Notes under the pieces: model-generated | Told to the model about the DNA's origin: nothing | Databases searched by the model: none | The model's input: the letters and a program-made list of their open reading frames with translations, nothing else | Part shown: positions 32,827-45,610 of the stretch, piece by piece | Position numbering within the stretch: position 1 is the first letter of the stretch | Layout of the letters: every line of letters starts with the position of its first letter | Source of the DNA: Hemerocallis citrina | Lineage: Eukaryota; Streptophyta; Magnoliopsida; Asparagales; Asphodelaceae | Length of the DNA: 64,000 nucleotides | Assembly: GCA_017893485.1 (NCBI GenBank) | Contig: CM030364.1 | Location: 250,407,122 to 250,471,121, forward strand | Direction: 5' to 3' | Program-made: the position numbers and the translations under genes

Positions 32827-35800
32827 TGTAATACCCTAAACTTTTATTTTTATTGATTTTCACGTGTTGTGCACGTGCAAATTTCATGTGTATATTATTT
32901 ATTTATTTTTATATATAAAATTTCATTTTTTGTATGAACAATTATTTTCCTTTATTTTTCTAAAAGCCTATTTCTAAAGCCTAAACACTATTTTTAATTT
33001 GAGTCCACTTTAATAATTCTTTATTTTTATTCTTTTGGCCCACAAGCCTAAGCCCACTAATTGTGAAGCCCACAAATTTAATAAATCAATTAAATGGTCA
33101 CACTTGTCATGTAGATACAAATGGTGAACATTTTGATTAATTAAATTGTACAAACTTCTAAATAGGGTTACTAGGTGGCACGTGCAATGCACACTAGTTG
33201 GAGGCCAGGTATGGGCAGGGAGAGATGGTGAGTGTGGGTGTGTGTGCATGGGTGGTTACTTTGTGTTTGGGTGGTTGCTACAAATTCCTCTCCTATCCTA
33301 GCCATTCATTCTATAACTATCCAATGAATCCTAGCCCTCCAATCTATTCTAAAATTAGTATAAATACCCCCCCCCCCCTTTATACTTGTATTCTACACTA
33401 ATAATATATTGAAAGAAGAAAACATTATATAGAAGATACATATTAGTGTGTGAGTGTGAGTGTGAGTGTATGTGTGTACCCTAAGAGGCCGGCCATCATC
33501 ACCACTTGGAGCTCTCGGTGTTGGCAAGGGAGCAAGGAGAAGGAGATCGTGCATCGCAATCTAGGAGGAGGAGGCACTCTCTCGTATTCTAGGAGGCTCT
33601 AGAAGATTTTTTATTGGTTTCTTCAAAAGGTGGGTGTTTCTCATGACTTCTAAAGTAGGAATCATGTTAGGAATAAATTGATTGTGTTATTATAAAGTAA
33701 TTAGTTGAGATGAAATACATGTTTTTCCAATTTAAAGTAGAATTGACAAACTAGCAAATGTGTGTTATTGTGATGATTGGATTTATTTGGAAATGTATGT
33801 TCTCACTCCTTATAGCTTTAGAATGCATGTTAGTTATGCTAAATTGCAATTATGTGAAATTCACTAGTAAGAAATTGAACCATGCTTATTGATTTAAAAT
33901 GCTATGTAGAATAGTGTGTTAAAGATGAATTGATAGAAACAATTGTTAATAGATGTGATGAAATTCCCCATTGCTATACATATCATGTGAAAAATTTGAA
34001 TAAATGAAAAAGAATGTTCTTTTTGCATACGAATAATTGAATGTATCATGTGTAGATTAATTAATAAAAATGGAAGTTTTTACTCACTTATAAAGTTGAT
34101 TTTGTGCTCTAAAAATATTATAGTTATCAATGTGTAAGCAAACATCATTATAGTGAATTTTGTGTGAGAAATCATCTTTATTTATGAACAATTATGTATT
34201 AGTTTTCAAATGTCGAAATAGTGTTCATAAAATGCACACTAAGGGTAAGTACATATTTTAAAAGAGGAAAAAATACCTTTAAATATACTGGTTATTGTTA
34301 AATTAAATGTATTTTATTCTGGATATTTTTGTTTTCAAAAGAGGAGAAAAAGTGACAAATTCGCTTTTGAGAAATTTTAGAGTATAGCTTTGAACAGAGA
34401 ATTAATATCAAAACCTATTTTAAATACCTTCCAATCGAAATGTCCACTTAGACCAACTGGTCGGAAGAGACTTGGGTTCGCTACAATAGTCGGAGGTCTT
34501 GAGTTCGATACCCCGAGGCTGCGTTTTATTTTGTTGTTTTTGTTAAAAATCCAAATCACCGAGAACAGAACACATAGTGCTTATAACCCTTAGTTGAATC
34601 GACTTGCAGTTGTGGCGCGTTGGTCTTGTGCGCTGTCTGTTTCACCGCTGGTTGTGGGTTCGAATCTTGCCGGGGTTTTGAGTTTAGAAAAAATGTTTTT
34701 TTTTAGATTTTGAATTAAATTGGATTTTTAAAATAGAATAAAATCAGAAAAATTATGGATTAATTACTAAAAATTTTTGGAACTTATTAGGAAATATTTA
34801 TACAACTTTTGATGAAGTGTGAATAAGAAATTGGGGTTTTTGCAAGAAATGACTCATTTTTGAAATTAAATTACTCTTTTAAACAAAAGAAAAATAAATG
34901 AAAATTTTGGGTTATAAAAGATGAATTTTTTTTGAAAGATGTGACTTGTGTGATTAAATGGAATAATAAAATGTGGTTGTAGTAAGATTTTGAAATGTGA
35001 ATAATAGATGTATGGAATACATGAATTATTGGTGGCTATTAATTGAAATTGACTCTTGCATATGGATTGCTCGTGAAATTGAATTATTGATTGTGAAATA
35101 TATGAATATATGAATACTATGCTTTTGAAACATGAATTGTGATTAATCATGAAAAGATCTTATGCGTATGACATTGTAATTATGAGTTGAAATTGAGAAT
35201 TAGGGTATAGCCAAGCCTTATACCGGCAATGAAAGAATTGCAAAATGATATTTTGAAATGAGAAGACCAAGGTTGGGTCATGTAAAATTAAATGAATAAG
35301 ACCGATATAGTGGAAGTGCTACACTCTAAGAGTTGATTTTATTCATGATTCAATTAAACTAAGGATTAGATACATAGTGAAGATGTGATGAAAGTAAGAG
35401 AAAAACATTGAGTATGACGGCCATTGGATTGGCGGCGTGACAGTATTCACAGGATGTCGCATGATGAGTCATGATAGGGCGTGGATACTGCTCCAGAGTA
35501 CCGTCCCGGTGGCGACGCTCGTGGGGTGTTTGACGACTGCGGGTGGTGTCATGTCTATGGTGGGAGCTGAATTACCACAGGAAGCCTTCATGATGAGTCA
35601 TGTGTCAGTGTGTTGGAATTCCCTCCAGGGCGCCTAGACATGAGTTCGTAGGTCAGAAAACATCTAGGATACTTACCGTAGTTACAGTAGTAGATTAGTC
35701 ATGGCGGGGGATTGAACCCTACAAGAAGAAGAAAGGTTAAGGGCTTGCCTTCGGACCTATGTAGTATGGACTGCATAGACTCTGAACAAGTGCGCATTAG

Positions 35801-36228
35801 TGTCATATAATATAAATAATTGTATTAAGAACTAAGTGCACAATCACAACACGACATCAATAGGATAGTCTCTTTAGCTTTGTTTGTGACAAGTTTGTGG
35901 TTGTTAAGAAATGAGAATCGTTATACTGTTTTTGGCATAGAGAGGTTGGCCGTGTATAATATTTCGTCAGTTGAATGAACTGACACGCCCACAATTTTAT
36001 ATGCAGGGTAAAGATGCTTGACAATTGAAGTATACATGCTGCGCAGGATTGATTTAAATGTTGTTTTATGTAAATTTATTGTAATATTGCTTCCGCTGTG
36101 ATAATGTACAAGTGTAATGTAACTCTGATAAAAGAAAAGTTTTTATTTCCTTATAAAATTGTACGAAAGAAGTGTAAAGATCCTATGGAACTCGAATTCA
36201 TTTGTATTTTGGAATTCGGGATGTTACA
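32827..36228 (+). mobile_element. Solo LTR F (3,402 bp)
   Basis: Inserted in the SIRE1 integrase/RT linker with the perfect duplication TCTAA (32822-32826, 36229-36233). Order of parts: TATAAATA (33359-33366) running into C12 (33367-33378); donor AAAG|GTGGGT (GT at 33630); tRNA-like modules (34441-34525; 34600-34675 with GTGGGTTCGAATCTTG); family block (35739-35808); hairpin GTCAGTT/AACTGAC (35966-35984); acceptor TATGCAG|G (AG at 36005-36006). The small frames inside are chance. Confidence 0.92.
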
Positions 36229-36233
36229 TCTAA

Positions 36234-38060
36234 TGTTATTAAAGATGATGAAATTGAATCATCACCACTAGATAACGTTATTAAATCACTAGAGCAAACT
36301 ACCCTAGACAAGTCGACTGATAGGATTCCTAAGTCGACTGATGTGAATCAGTCGGCTAATGGACTTGTTAAGTCAACTGATCCTGTTGTGATAACTCGAA
36401 CTTTACCAAAGTCATTTGTTGAAGTTCGAGATCATCCTCATGACTTAATAATTGGTGACTTTCACATGGTATTCAAACAAGATCTCATTTTAACATGATT
36501 TCTCATACTGCTTGTTGTCGGATTTTGAACCGAAAAATATACAAGAAGCATGTGAGAATGAATTTTGGTTGAATGTCATGCAAAATGAACTTAACCAATT
36601 TATAAGAAATGATGTATGGGATTTAGTTCCAAAACCTCCTGATCATACTATAATTGGTACCAAATGGGTATTTTAAAATAAGTTAGATGAATCAGAATAA
36701 GTCGTTAGGAACAAGGCTAGATTAGTTGCTCAAGGATATAATCAAGAAGAAGGAATTGATTTTGATGAAACATATTCTCCTGTTGCTAGACTAGAATCAA
36801 TTAGAATTTTATTATCTTTTGCGTGTTTTATGAATTTCACATTCTTCCAAATGGATGTTAAAAGTGCATTTTTGAATGGTTTTATTAAGGAAGATGTTTA
36901 TGTTAAGCAACCATCCGGTTTCGAACATGAACAATTCCCAAACCATGTTTTTAAAGTGAAAAAGGCTTTATATGGTCTTAAACAAGCACCTCGTGCTTGG
37001 TATGATCGGTTGAAAACCTTTCTCTTAGAAACTGGTTTTGAGATTGGTAATGTAGATACTACCTTGTTTATTAGGAAAATAAAGACCGATATTTTAATCA
37101 TACAAATATATGTAGATGACATAATTTTTGGATCTACTAATAATAATCTATGTCAAGAGTTTGCTAATACCATGAAAAATGAGTTTGAGATGAGTCACAT
37201 GGGTGAACTCAATTATTTCCTTGGACTACAAATAAAACAGTCTCAAAATATCATATTTATTAATCAAGGAAAATATGTTAAGGAATTACTTAAACGAGTT
37301 GGCATGGATAGCACTAGTAGTAAGACCACACCTATGGCTACTACTACTACACTTGATAAAGATGAATTAGGTAAGAGTGTTGATTAAAAGCTCTATTGAG
37401 GTATGATTGGCTCACTCTTATATATAACTGCTAATAGAACAGATACTATGTTTAGCGTATGTTTGTGTGCTAGATATCAGTCTAATCCAAAAGAATCTCA
37501 CTTAAAAGCTGTGAAACGTATTTTAAGATACATTAAAGGCACATCTGAACATGGTTTGTTTTATCCACGCACCAATAACTTTCAACTTTTGTCGTATAGT
37601 GACGCTGATTTTGTTGGTAATAAAACTGATCGTAAAAGTACTAGTGGAACTTGTCACTTTTTGGGGCATTCACTAGTATCTTGGAGCAGTAAAAAACAAA
37701 ATTTGGTATCTTTATCTACTACTGAAGCTGAATATATTGCTGCAAGTTTGGCTTGTGCACAAATTTTATGGATGAAACAAACTTTATTATATTATGGTAT
37801 TTCTTTTTCAAAACCCGCTATAATGTGTGATAATACCAGTGCTATTAATCTATCTAAAAATTCGGTTCAACATTCACGTACAATACATATTGATATTCGA
37901 CATCATTTTCTACGTGATATGTGTTAAAAGGAGATATCATATTGGATTTTATTTCTACTGATAAACAAGTAGCAGATATATTTACCAAACCTCTTAAAGA
38001 AGTCACTTTATCAACTTTAGAAGAGAATTAGGAATTTGCTTATTTCATGACATTTCTTAA
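36234..38060 (+). pseudogene. SIRE1 pol part 2: reverse transcriptase and RNase H
   Basis: Linker with repeated STD peptides encoded by GTCGACTGAT, then copia [55 protein letters not shown], catalytic [10 protein letters not shown], then RNase H with SYSDADFVG, STTEAEYIA, MCDNTSAI and HIDIRHHFLRD. Stops interrupt it (36498, 36674, 36698, 37385-37387 and others) and it shifts frame near 37920. The stop at 37385-37387 (expected Gln) is shared with SIRE2. The element is inactive for its own pol. Confidence 0.92.
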
Positions 38061-38673
38061 ATTTTTTATATTTAATTCAACTTATAATTGTTTTCAAGCG
38101 ACTTATACGATATTTTAGTTGCCTATATTTCTGATTGAATTTTGTGTTCTGCCCAGTCGACTGTCTTAAAAACTCAGTCGACTGCCAGTAGCTTTACTTA
38201 CTTCTGTTTGGTTTTATTTGCTCTCGACTCAGTCGACTGATAAACCCAGTCGACTGTCACAAAATCTAATTGACTTTCTGACTTTGAATTGTCATAGTAT
38301 GAGGTTTTTTCTTTTACCCTCTTTTCGATCTCGACCCTCCATTCAAACCCTCTTTCAATCTCAGCTGTTCACTTCAAGTAAAAACCCTAAACTCCTTTTC
38401 CTCCTTTTTGGTTGATGACAAAGGGGGAGAAATTTGGTGCATGTTATGTTATGATGTTATGTTATGATGTAATGTTGGAGAAAATATGGTTTTTCTGCAT
38501 GTTATGTTGTTTTGTTTAAACATTTTTTTAGTATGCATATTATACTTTATTCAGGGGGAGCTTGTAACAATTGTATATCATATTTTCAAGCTTTGTGTGA
38601 GTATCATGATGTGTAAATGTAATGTCTATATTATTTTAAGTTATTGTGTTGTCATCATCAAAAAGGGGGATAA
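38061..38673 (+). mobile_element. SIRE1 3' noncoding region with repeated polypurine tracts
   Basis: No env-like frame. Three purine tracts occur (ACAAAGGGGGAGAAA near 38417; CAGGGGGAG near 38552; AAAAAGGGGGA ending at the LTR), a feature known from Sireviruses. CAGTCGACTG motifs recur between 38150 and 38270, and a short TGTTATGATGTTATGT repeat lies near 38440-38475. Confidence 0.8.
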
Positions 38674-40082
38674 TGTAGATTCTTGATTTTGATGACTACA
38701 ACACAATACAAAATTGTTCTCTATTACATATCTTTTGCAGTGTGTATCAAAAGTGTTCAAGGTAGTATTCAAAGCCAATACAATGTGATGAAGCTTTCAA
38801 AAGTACATGCTCAAGCCACAAAGACAAGATCAAGCCACTAAGACTCAAATTCAAGTTCAAGAGTTTCAAGAGCTTTCAAGTTTCAAGTTCAAGACTTTCA
38901 AGAGCTACAGTTGAACAAATGACTTCTTATATTGTTTGTATTATTTGTGAGTCTTAGAATCTTGTAAAAGTCTTGTAACACACACTCACACATTCCCTAA
39001 ATAAAGAAAAATGTTTTACAAAATCAAAATGTCAAAACAAAGCTTGTATAAGTTCAGCTGATTGAGTACCAGTCGACTTACTCTTGAAAGCAGTCGACTG
39101 TCAGAGTACGAAACTGACTGAACTCACTCAAGCTCTGACCAGTCGACTCTTATGGCAATCCAGTCGACTGTTCAAGTTGTTTTTGACAGTTTTCTGAATT
39201 TAAAACTTGTTTTTCAAATTCAAACCTTTTTACTACCGTTGTATGGCAGTTGGGATACGTTTTCTCAACATTCAAAAGTTTCTAACTCTCTATAAAGTAT
39301 AGTTTTCAAATGAAAAAGGTCCCTCTACAACTTAACTTTCTTTTTTCAAGTCTTTTACTTTTTGAGAAGAAGAAGAACAAGCATATACTTTCTTTAAGAC
39401 TTGGTTCTCTGATTTTCAGTCTAGTATAACATTGAATTCGTTCTAGATGGAAGTTAGAAGTTGACCTATAGCCAATATACAAAAAGCACTTCCACATACA
39501 AGGCTTTAGGTTGTTGTAAAACTCTTTTTGTTGTTGTTTCACTTTTAGGTTGTCAGTGTGGTCCTCTCGGTTGGAGGGTAGGACTTTTGGTTTAGAGTCG
39601 GTTTCACTCTAGGGTGTAGAGTGGGTTTTGCTCTCTCTAGTGATGGGAGAGGTCTACGGATTTGACATAGTTGTTGTCAAAGGCCGTAGAGTATTCTTGT
39701 AACTTTTTCAAGAATAATGGAAAATCTCAAGTGGGTTGCTTGGGGACTGGATGTAGGTCGGGAGGACCGAATCATGATACATCGTGGTGTTTGCAGTGTT
39801 GACTCTCTGTGGTTGTATTTTCTAAACTTGTATTTTTAATTTTTCTGAGTTTCTTGTGTAAATCGAGTCTGGTCAGTCAACTGCCTTACTCTCTAAGTCG
39901 ACTTAACAGACTTGTAACTCTTCAGTTAAATTACTCTTCTTATCTGACGCTTCAGTCGGTTGCCTTCTCTTTTCAGTCGACTTAACAGTGTGAAAATTTT
40001 AATTTATTGATTAATTTTATACAACACTATTCACCCCCCCCCCCCTCTCTAGTGTTATTTGCCTTGCATACAAGATCCAACA
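38674..40082 (+). mobile_element. SIRE1 3' LTR (1,409 bp)
   Basis: TGTAGATTCTTG...GATCCAACA, followed by CCAGA, the target duplication. Nearly collinear with the 5' LTR, with scattered substitutions. TATAAAG at 39291, hairpin array 39540-39716 (first hairpin decayed), C run at 40034-40045. Confidence 0.93.
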
Positions 40083-40087
40083 CCAGA

Positions 40088-40450
40088 AACTTGTATGTGA
40101 GATTGGTATACGCAGAATCTATTATCAAACTATGGATTATTGTTATCAAGAAGAGTAATTAATCGGAGAAAGCATTATGAAGCATGCTACCCAGTATATA
40201 TGCACGTTGTACTCTTTTTTTCATTTTGAGGTTTTTATCTCACTGGGTTTTTCCTAGTAAAAGTTTTAACGAAGCAACATTGTGCTCATCAAATGTTAAT
40301 TTAAAGATCTTGAAGAATGTTGTACTATTTCTCCTTCGCTCTGTTTTTTCCCACTGGGGTTGTAATCCCCTGTTCCAGTTGTACGTATTTTATTACGTGA
40401 ATTTTTGTATTTCAATTATCAAGCAAATCTCTTTCTTTTCATCTCTTTAG
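40088..40450 (+). pseudogene. Old Ty1/copia relic, part 3 (pol end and LTR-like tail)
   Basis: After the SIRE1 duplication the old copia frame resumes with KLVCEIGIRRIYY, matching the usual copia C-terminal K-L-x-x-x-I-G-x-R. It then stops and runs into sequence typical of plant copia LTRs (GTTGTACTCTTTTTTTC, CACTGGGTTTTTCCTAG). Three separated pieces thus form one element. Confidence 0.75.
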
Positions 40451-40980
40451 ACTCTTTATCGGGCATTATTTTATTCCTATTTGAACTCAAATATTTTCTG
40501 ATACATTCTATAATTTTTGTGATTTTTCAGTTGTAGTTTAAATTTAAACTTTAATCATGATTAATCATAATATAATCATGTAATCAACCCCAACTCCCAA
40601 GCATATTTTTCAGCCAACATTTATTGTTTCATATTCACTAACTTGAATTCCTTCTCAGCCGACACCCTACTATCTCCCTGCCCTTTATCTCACTCATTCA
40701 CAGCCAACCTATTATATCCTTATACATACATACAGACACCCTACACACACATGCATCCCTAACCCCCTTCTCCTTCTTACTCCACAGAAAATCCCGCCCC
40801 TACTACTACTCCTACTGCTGCTACTACATCCCTATCCCTATATCTATATATTTATGCACACACACACACACTATGACCAACCCACTTCACTGGTCTAACT
40901 AATTCGTTGTCTCATTCACATTTATCCTATTGCACCATATATATATATATATTTGTATGTATATATATACATACAAAACC
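40451..40980. other. Low-complexity, microsatellite-rich sequence
   Basis: Contains CTACTACTAC-type, (AC)n and (TA)n runs and no recognisable gene. The short plus and minus frames near 40900-41116 are not supported. Confidence 0.4.
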
Positions 40981-41431
40981 CCAACTCCCCAACTATGGAT
41001 GGCAACCGGTCGGGTTGACCCGTGACTCGCCTGCTCTAACCCGGCCCGCAAGCAACCGGGTCGGATCCGGGGTGAACCCATTTAGCGGAACGGGTCGACC
41101 CAAGTCACCAAATTAATGAACCCTGTGTCCACAATTCCAGACCTTCAATCCAGGATCATGCCTTGGGCTTTCAATCCGAGCCCCTGGGCTTAGTTCACAT
41201 GTTCTTTCTTAGTTCGCCGGGTATGTGGCAAGCAAGAAAACCAAATAATGGGTTCCATCATTTCTATGGTTACTTCGTAAATGGTGAGGTCCCAACCCGC
41301 TCGACCCGACTCACGAACCCGGTCAAATGGTCAAACCTACCCGTTTGACCCACGGGTTAGGACCTGTTAGACCCGCACGAGTCAAACGGTCAACCCGCAT
41401 GGGTCGAACGGCTCATTTCTTCTAGTGCAAG
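40981..41431. mobile_element. GC-rich hAT-like subterminal region
   Basis: Begins near GGATGGCAACCGGTCGGGT and carries many short GGGTCGACCCG/GGTCAAAC motifs on both strands, as in hAT terminal and subterminal regions. A dead hAT transposase gene lies 2 kb downstream once LTR G is removed, so this may be its left end. No TIR pair or 8-bp duplication could be confirmed. Confidence 0.4.
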
Positions 41432-42935
41432 TGTTAGGTTTCGAAGGCAATCACAGATTAAATATACAGCAAAACAATTACAAAAAAATATTGAAACCTA
41501 GCCATGGATCCATGCAAAAATCATAAATCTTGTTTAGGAGTTATACCTTAAGGATGGATCTGCTGTCTCCACAATATTTCGATCACAGCACTGCAATATT
41601 GTGATGCCTCTACGATATCACATGAACAGAACGAAAAAAGGCTCTCCCTCAGACCGTGGTGCTAGCTGCTGGAAGAGGATATTCCTCTTCACGATCTCTC
41701 TCTCACACTTTCTGTGACGGCTAGGATTTTTTACGCATCTTTTTTCCACATATATATATCATATATAGGTGCAAAAAACCAATCCTAAGAGAGTAATGAG
41801 GGTGTTGGGCTCACAATCTGACATAGGTCAGATTAGTGTGTGGTCCTTTGAACTTTAATCAGCCCATTTAATCTAATTAAATGTCCAACCAATGTCAAGA
41901 GTCCAAGTCATACTTGGATCCCTAATTATTGAATTAAAATCCCAATTTCGATCCATTCTAAGTGTGTAACCCTGTAGGTTCCTATTACGTTGACAGTAAT
42001 ACTAAAATTATATTCGAGTATTACAAACACTGAGTAGTATCTAGCAATACATCACTTTTACTCTAGTAACGAGAATGTCAGGGTTTTGACATAACCTATC
42101 CGTGACCACTGTTACCATGTACTCTAGTCCCTTTGTCTAGATATCTTAATTGACCACAAGGCATAAAGCGTGTAATCCTTGTATAGTTCAGTCTTTGGTC
42201 TCTTGATGTCCGAGTAGGCTTACTAAAACAAATGAGATCAATATCTCATATTGACTCATTTGAGTACAACCATGCATTTTGCAGTCTCACTCAATCAAGG
42301 GGCCCGTAGATATCGCTCATGTTATGTAAGAGAGAAAAGTTCTATCTAAGTCACTCACATTCATCCGCATGATTTGTAGTATATCCAATTGTCAACTTTA
42401 TAAATTACCTTTTTACAGGAGACGTTTAAAAGCATTAAACGATATAACTTCTCATGTAGGAAACTGTAGTGACTTCAAGTCAAAGGACTACGTACACCAT
42501 GGTCACTGTGAGAAATGCTTATGACACTCACGTAACGATCCATGCAGTGTTCTCCTGGTGGTTCAGTCTAGTACATTATTACTCTAATATGTACTCATAT
42601 GAAGACTTGATATCTTATATCCATGACCCGTGAGAATGGTCATCAGTCTAAGCACACACTAGTCTCTATGTATTATCGTTGTCCTAATTCACAATAATAC
42701 TTGACTAGGGATATTTAAGAACAGTGTTCTGATTTCAGCCAATAGGATCTCACAATCAATTCATGCACTTGATATCTCATGGCAATGAACTTACTATTAT
42801 AAGGACTTCATTATGTTCATTTAATTCACAATAAATAACACAATAAATGAAATGCCTAAATATAAAATAAATGTCATGATACAATGTAAACTAGTAATGT
42901 CAGTACACAACTGGCCTCTAAGGCAAACACCAACA
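41432..42935 (-). mobile_element. Solo copia LTR G (1,504 bp)
   Basis: Read on the minus strand it starts TGTTGGTGTTTGCC and ends AAACCTAACA, flanked by the perfect 5-bp duplication GCAAG (41427-41431, 42936-42940). The 5' part contains GAACATAATGAAGTCC-type sequence common in a plant copia LTR family. There is no internal region, so it is a solo LTR produced by LTR-LTR recombination. Confidence 0.88.
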
Positions 42936-42940
42936 GCAAG

Positions 42941-43564
42941 ACAGAGAGCTGTTTGGCTCACGTTTTTGGTTTTTTTTTTTTTCTGATTTTTTGGGGTTTT
43001 TTTCCTATAAAAATCCCCTAACTTCAATCAATTTTTTTCTTCTACACCTTACTCTCTTACTCTCTCTCTGCTAGTACTCCTCAATTAAAAAATTTCATTC
43101 ATCAAAGAAGCAAGCAAGCAACAAAAAAAATTACAATTTCGATTGTATTGAATTAGTGGTGATTCAACAATGCTCTCGACTACAAACCCCCTCAATGAAA
43201 AAGCACTTTCTCTATTGAAGATGACTACTGGACTACAACTACGTCTACCGGACTACAACCACGTCTACTACACTTCTCAATCGACTACGTCTATTTCTAC
43301 TATTATTTTCTCTTTCATTTTATACATACGATTATTCCCGGAGTACGGTATCAAAATTTACAATCTTCTCAACTCTTTATTTTTTGTTATAGTTCTAATT
43401 ATTTATATCATATTTTTCGTTGTTTTTTCTTGGATTTATCTCTCTCAACCCTCCTATTGTTTTTTAGATTTTTTTTATACATATCTCTGCTATATTATTT
43501 TTTATTTTTTCACATACATTGTTAGAATACTAGAGATTGTTTATTTTTTGCATACATTATTAAC
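42941..43564 (+). promoter_or_regulatory. Probable hAT promoter, leader and intron
   Basis: CTATAAAAATCCCC (about 43007-43020) is followed by CT-rich sequence and a T-rich stretch ending just before the ATG at 43565. A 172-codon frame here (43170-43688) is hydrophobic from T-rich sequence and is probably intronic, not coding. Confidence 0.4.
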
Positions 43565-45610
43565 ATGTCTAGATCACGAAGTAGCGGTCGTAGCCAAAGT
43601 GGACCAGATTCCACCGGCACTTCATGTAGTCTTCCAACCCACATGTAGTGCCCGAATTTATACCGAATCCAATGGTAGGATCTCATGATGTCTCTCCATA
43701 CGAAATAGAAGAATAAATGCATAATGTTAACACACAAACACAACAAACCGAACTCGCTAGTGGTAGAAAACCTAGGGGGGAAATTAGTGATTGTCATAAA
43801 TATTATGACTATATCCCCGAAGAGGATAATCTGGGTGTAGGACATAAGGTTTGTAAAACTTGTTTACAGAGTTACAAATGAAGGAAGGGTGACAGAATGA
43901 GTACAATTAAATGACACATACAAAATGTATATAAGGATCTATCAGAAAACCAACCCGGACAACAAAAAATTCACCATATGACCGGACATGTAGATAGCCA
44001 CCCATATGATCCCGAAAATGTTTGACAAAAAATAGCCCGCCTAATTATTAAAGAGGAGTTACATTTTTCCTATTTCGATAGTAGGAACATAGAGGAATTT
44101 AACCAAAATGCACTAAATACACATTTTAAAAGAATTTCTAAAAATACACTCAAATCTGATTGTTTTAAACATTACAACAAAATGTGAGATGGTTTAATTG
44201 CACTTTTGTATATTTTAACTTGTACAATATCGTTAACTTCTGATTGTTGAAAAAATTGTAATTATATTCCAATGATGGACATAACTTGTCATTGGATCGA
44301 TTGTGACTGGATGATTCAAAAGAGGATCATATCACTTGCAATTTTGTCGTATCCCCATAGTGGTTTAGTAATTGCACTTCGAATTTTAGAAGTTTGTGAT
44401 ATATTTCATATTCGCGATAAAAAAAAATTGTTTTAGTTTTGATAATCCATCTAAAAACAATTCTTCGATTGGTACATTAAAAACACAGTTACTCATCCAT
44501 GTTTAGAAATTTTTCACGTTAGATGTGCAAGTCATATTTTAAATTTATGTGTTCAAGATACCTTAAAAAACAGCTTAACCATTTTTGCATAATATTAGAA
44601 ATTGTAAACATTTTATTGCTTTAAGTGGCCCTATGCTTTAACAATTTAAAGAATAGTGTATGCTTAAGGGTGTACATTTTAGAAAATTTTCTAAGGAAGT
44701 TAAACACCGTTGGAACTTTACTTTTATTTTATTAAATGTTGTTACTCAATATAAATCTTGTATAAATGATTTTTTTCTTGCAAAAAATATAAAAAAAATT
44801 TCAAATGAATTAACAATTATGGTATTATGTTGAATCTTTATTACGATTTTTAGAATATTTTAAAACCACAACTTTAAAATTGTCAAAATCTTATGATTCT
44901 ACTTTTAGTACTATTTTTATTTCACTAATTACTATGATGCAAACTTTTTAAGAAATGATTGATAACATTTACATTGGTCATATTATTAAACCTGCATACA
45001 CTAAATTTTTGAAGTATTTTAGTCCTCCTATGTTGTATTGTATTGCTACAGTTATGGCGACTCATATCAAATTAGTGGGTATGAGGAGTTTGATTGAAAT
45101 GTATTTTACTTTTACTTAGAGATGAATCTGAAATTGATTGTGATAAATTTTTAGCTGGTTTTGAATCGGCATTAAATTATTTGTATAATTATTATGATAG
45201 AACTTTTGCATCTAATAGTACAACTAGTATAGTTACTTCTTTTTCTTCTACTTCTAAAGGTGAAGGTAAGATTAAAATAGACGATACCACTTTTAATTTA
45301 CTTGCTCAAATTCAATAAAAAAACCTAGGACTAATCAACCGAATGAATTAAATTGGTATAATCAACAAGATAGTGAGAGTTTTAATGTTAAGATTGATGA
45401 GCTGCAATGGTGGAAATAACATGAACATGTTAATATTCTCAAACATATGACTAAAGATCTACTAACTCCTCTTTGTCTCTACAGTTGTTTCAAAAAGTGC
45501 ATTTTCTACAATTGGCAGGGTTCTAACGGATTACAAGAATCGCTTGAAGCCCCAATCGTTGGAGATACTCGTGTGCACGAAAGATTGGATGAAGGCTGAA
45601 GATAAGATTC
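43565..45610 (+). pseudogene. hAT-family transposase relic
   Basis: ATG at 43565 starts MSRSRSSGRSQSGPDSTGTS. Then come fragments of plant hAT transposases: a degenerate BED-type zinc finger (VCKTCLQSY), LIIKEELHFSYFD, ITCHWIDCDWMIQKRIIS with LAILSYPHSG (part of the catalytic region), FRKFSKEVKHRWNFT, and the C-terminal dimerisation region (LQWWK, SKSAFSTIGRVL, LKPQSLEILVCTKDWM) near 45395-45590. Numerous stops and frameshifts mean no function. The element belongs to the Ac/DAYSLEEPER-like group by overall resemblance. Confidence 0.85.

Noticed and set aside
28241..40082. Functional Sirevirus polyprotein
   Set aside because: Both SIRE1 and SIRE2 have many stops and frameshifts in gag and pol, and SIRE2 has lost the protease active-site motif and integrase zinc residues.
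43170..43688. 172-codon membrane-protein-like frame
   Set aside because: The hydrophobicity comes from a T-rich stretch, and the frame overlaps the hAT start in another frame. Probably leader or intron.
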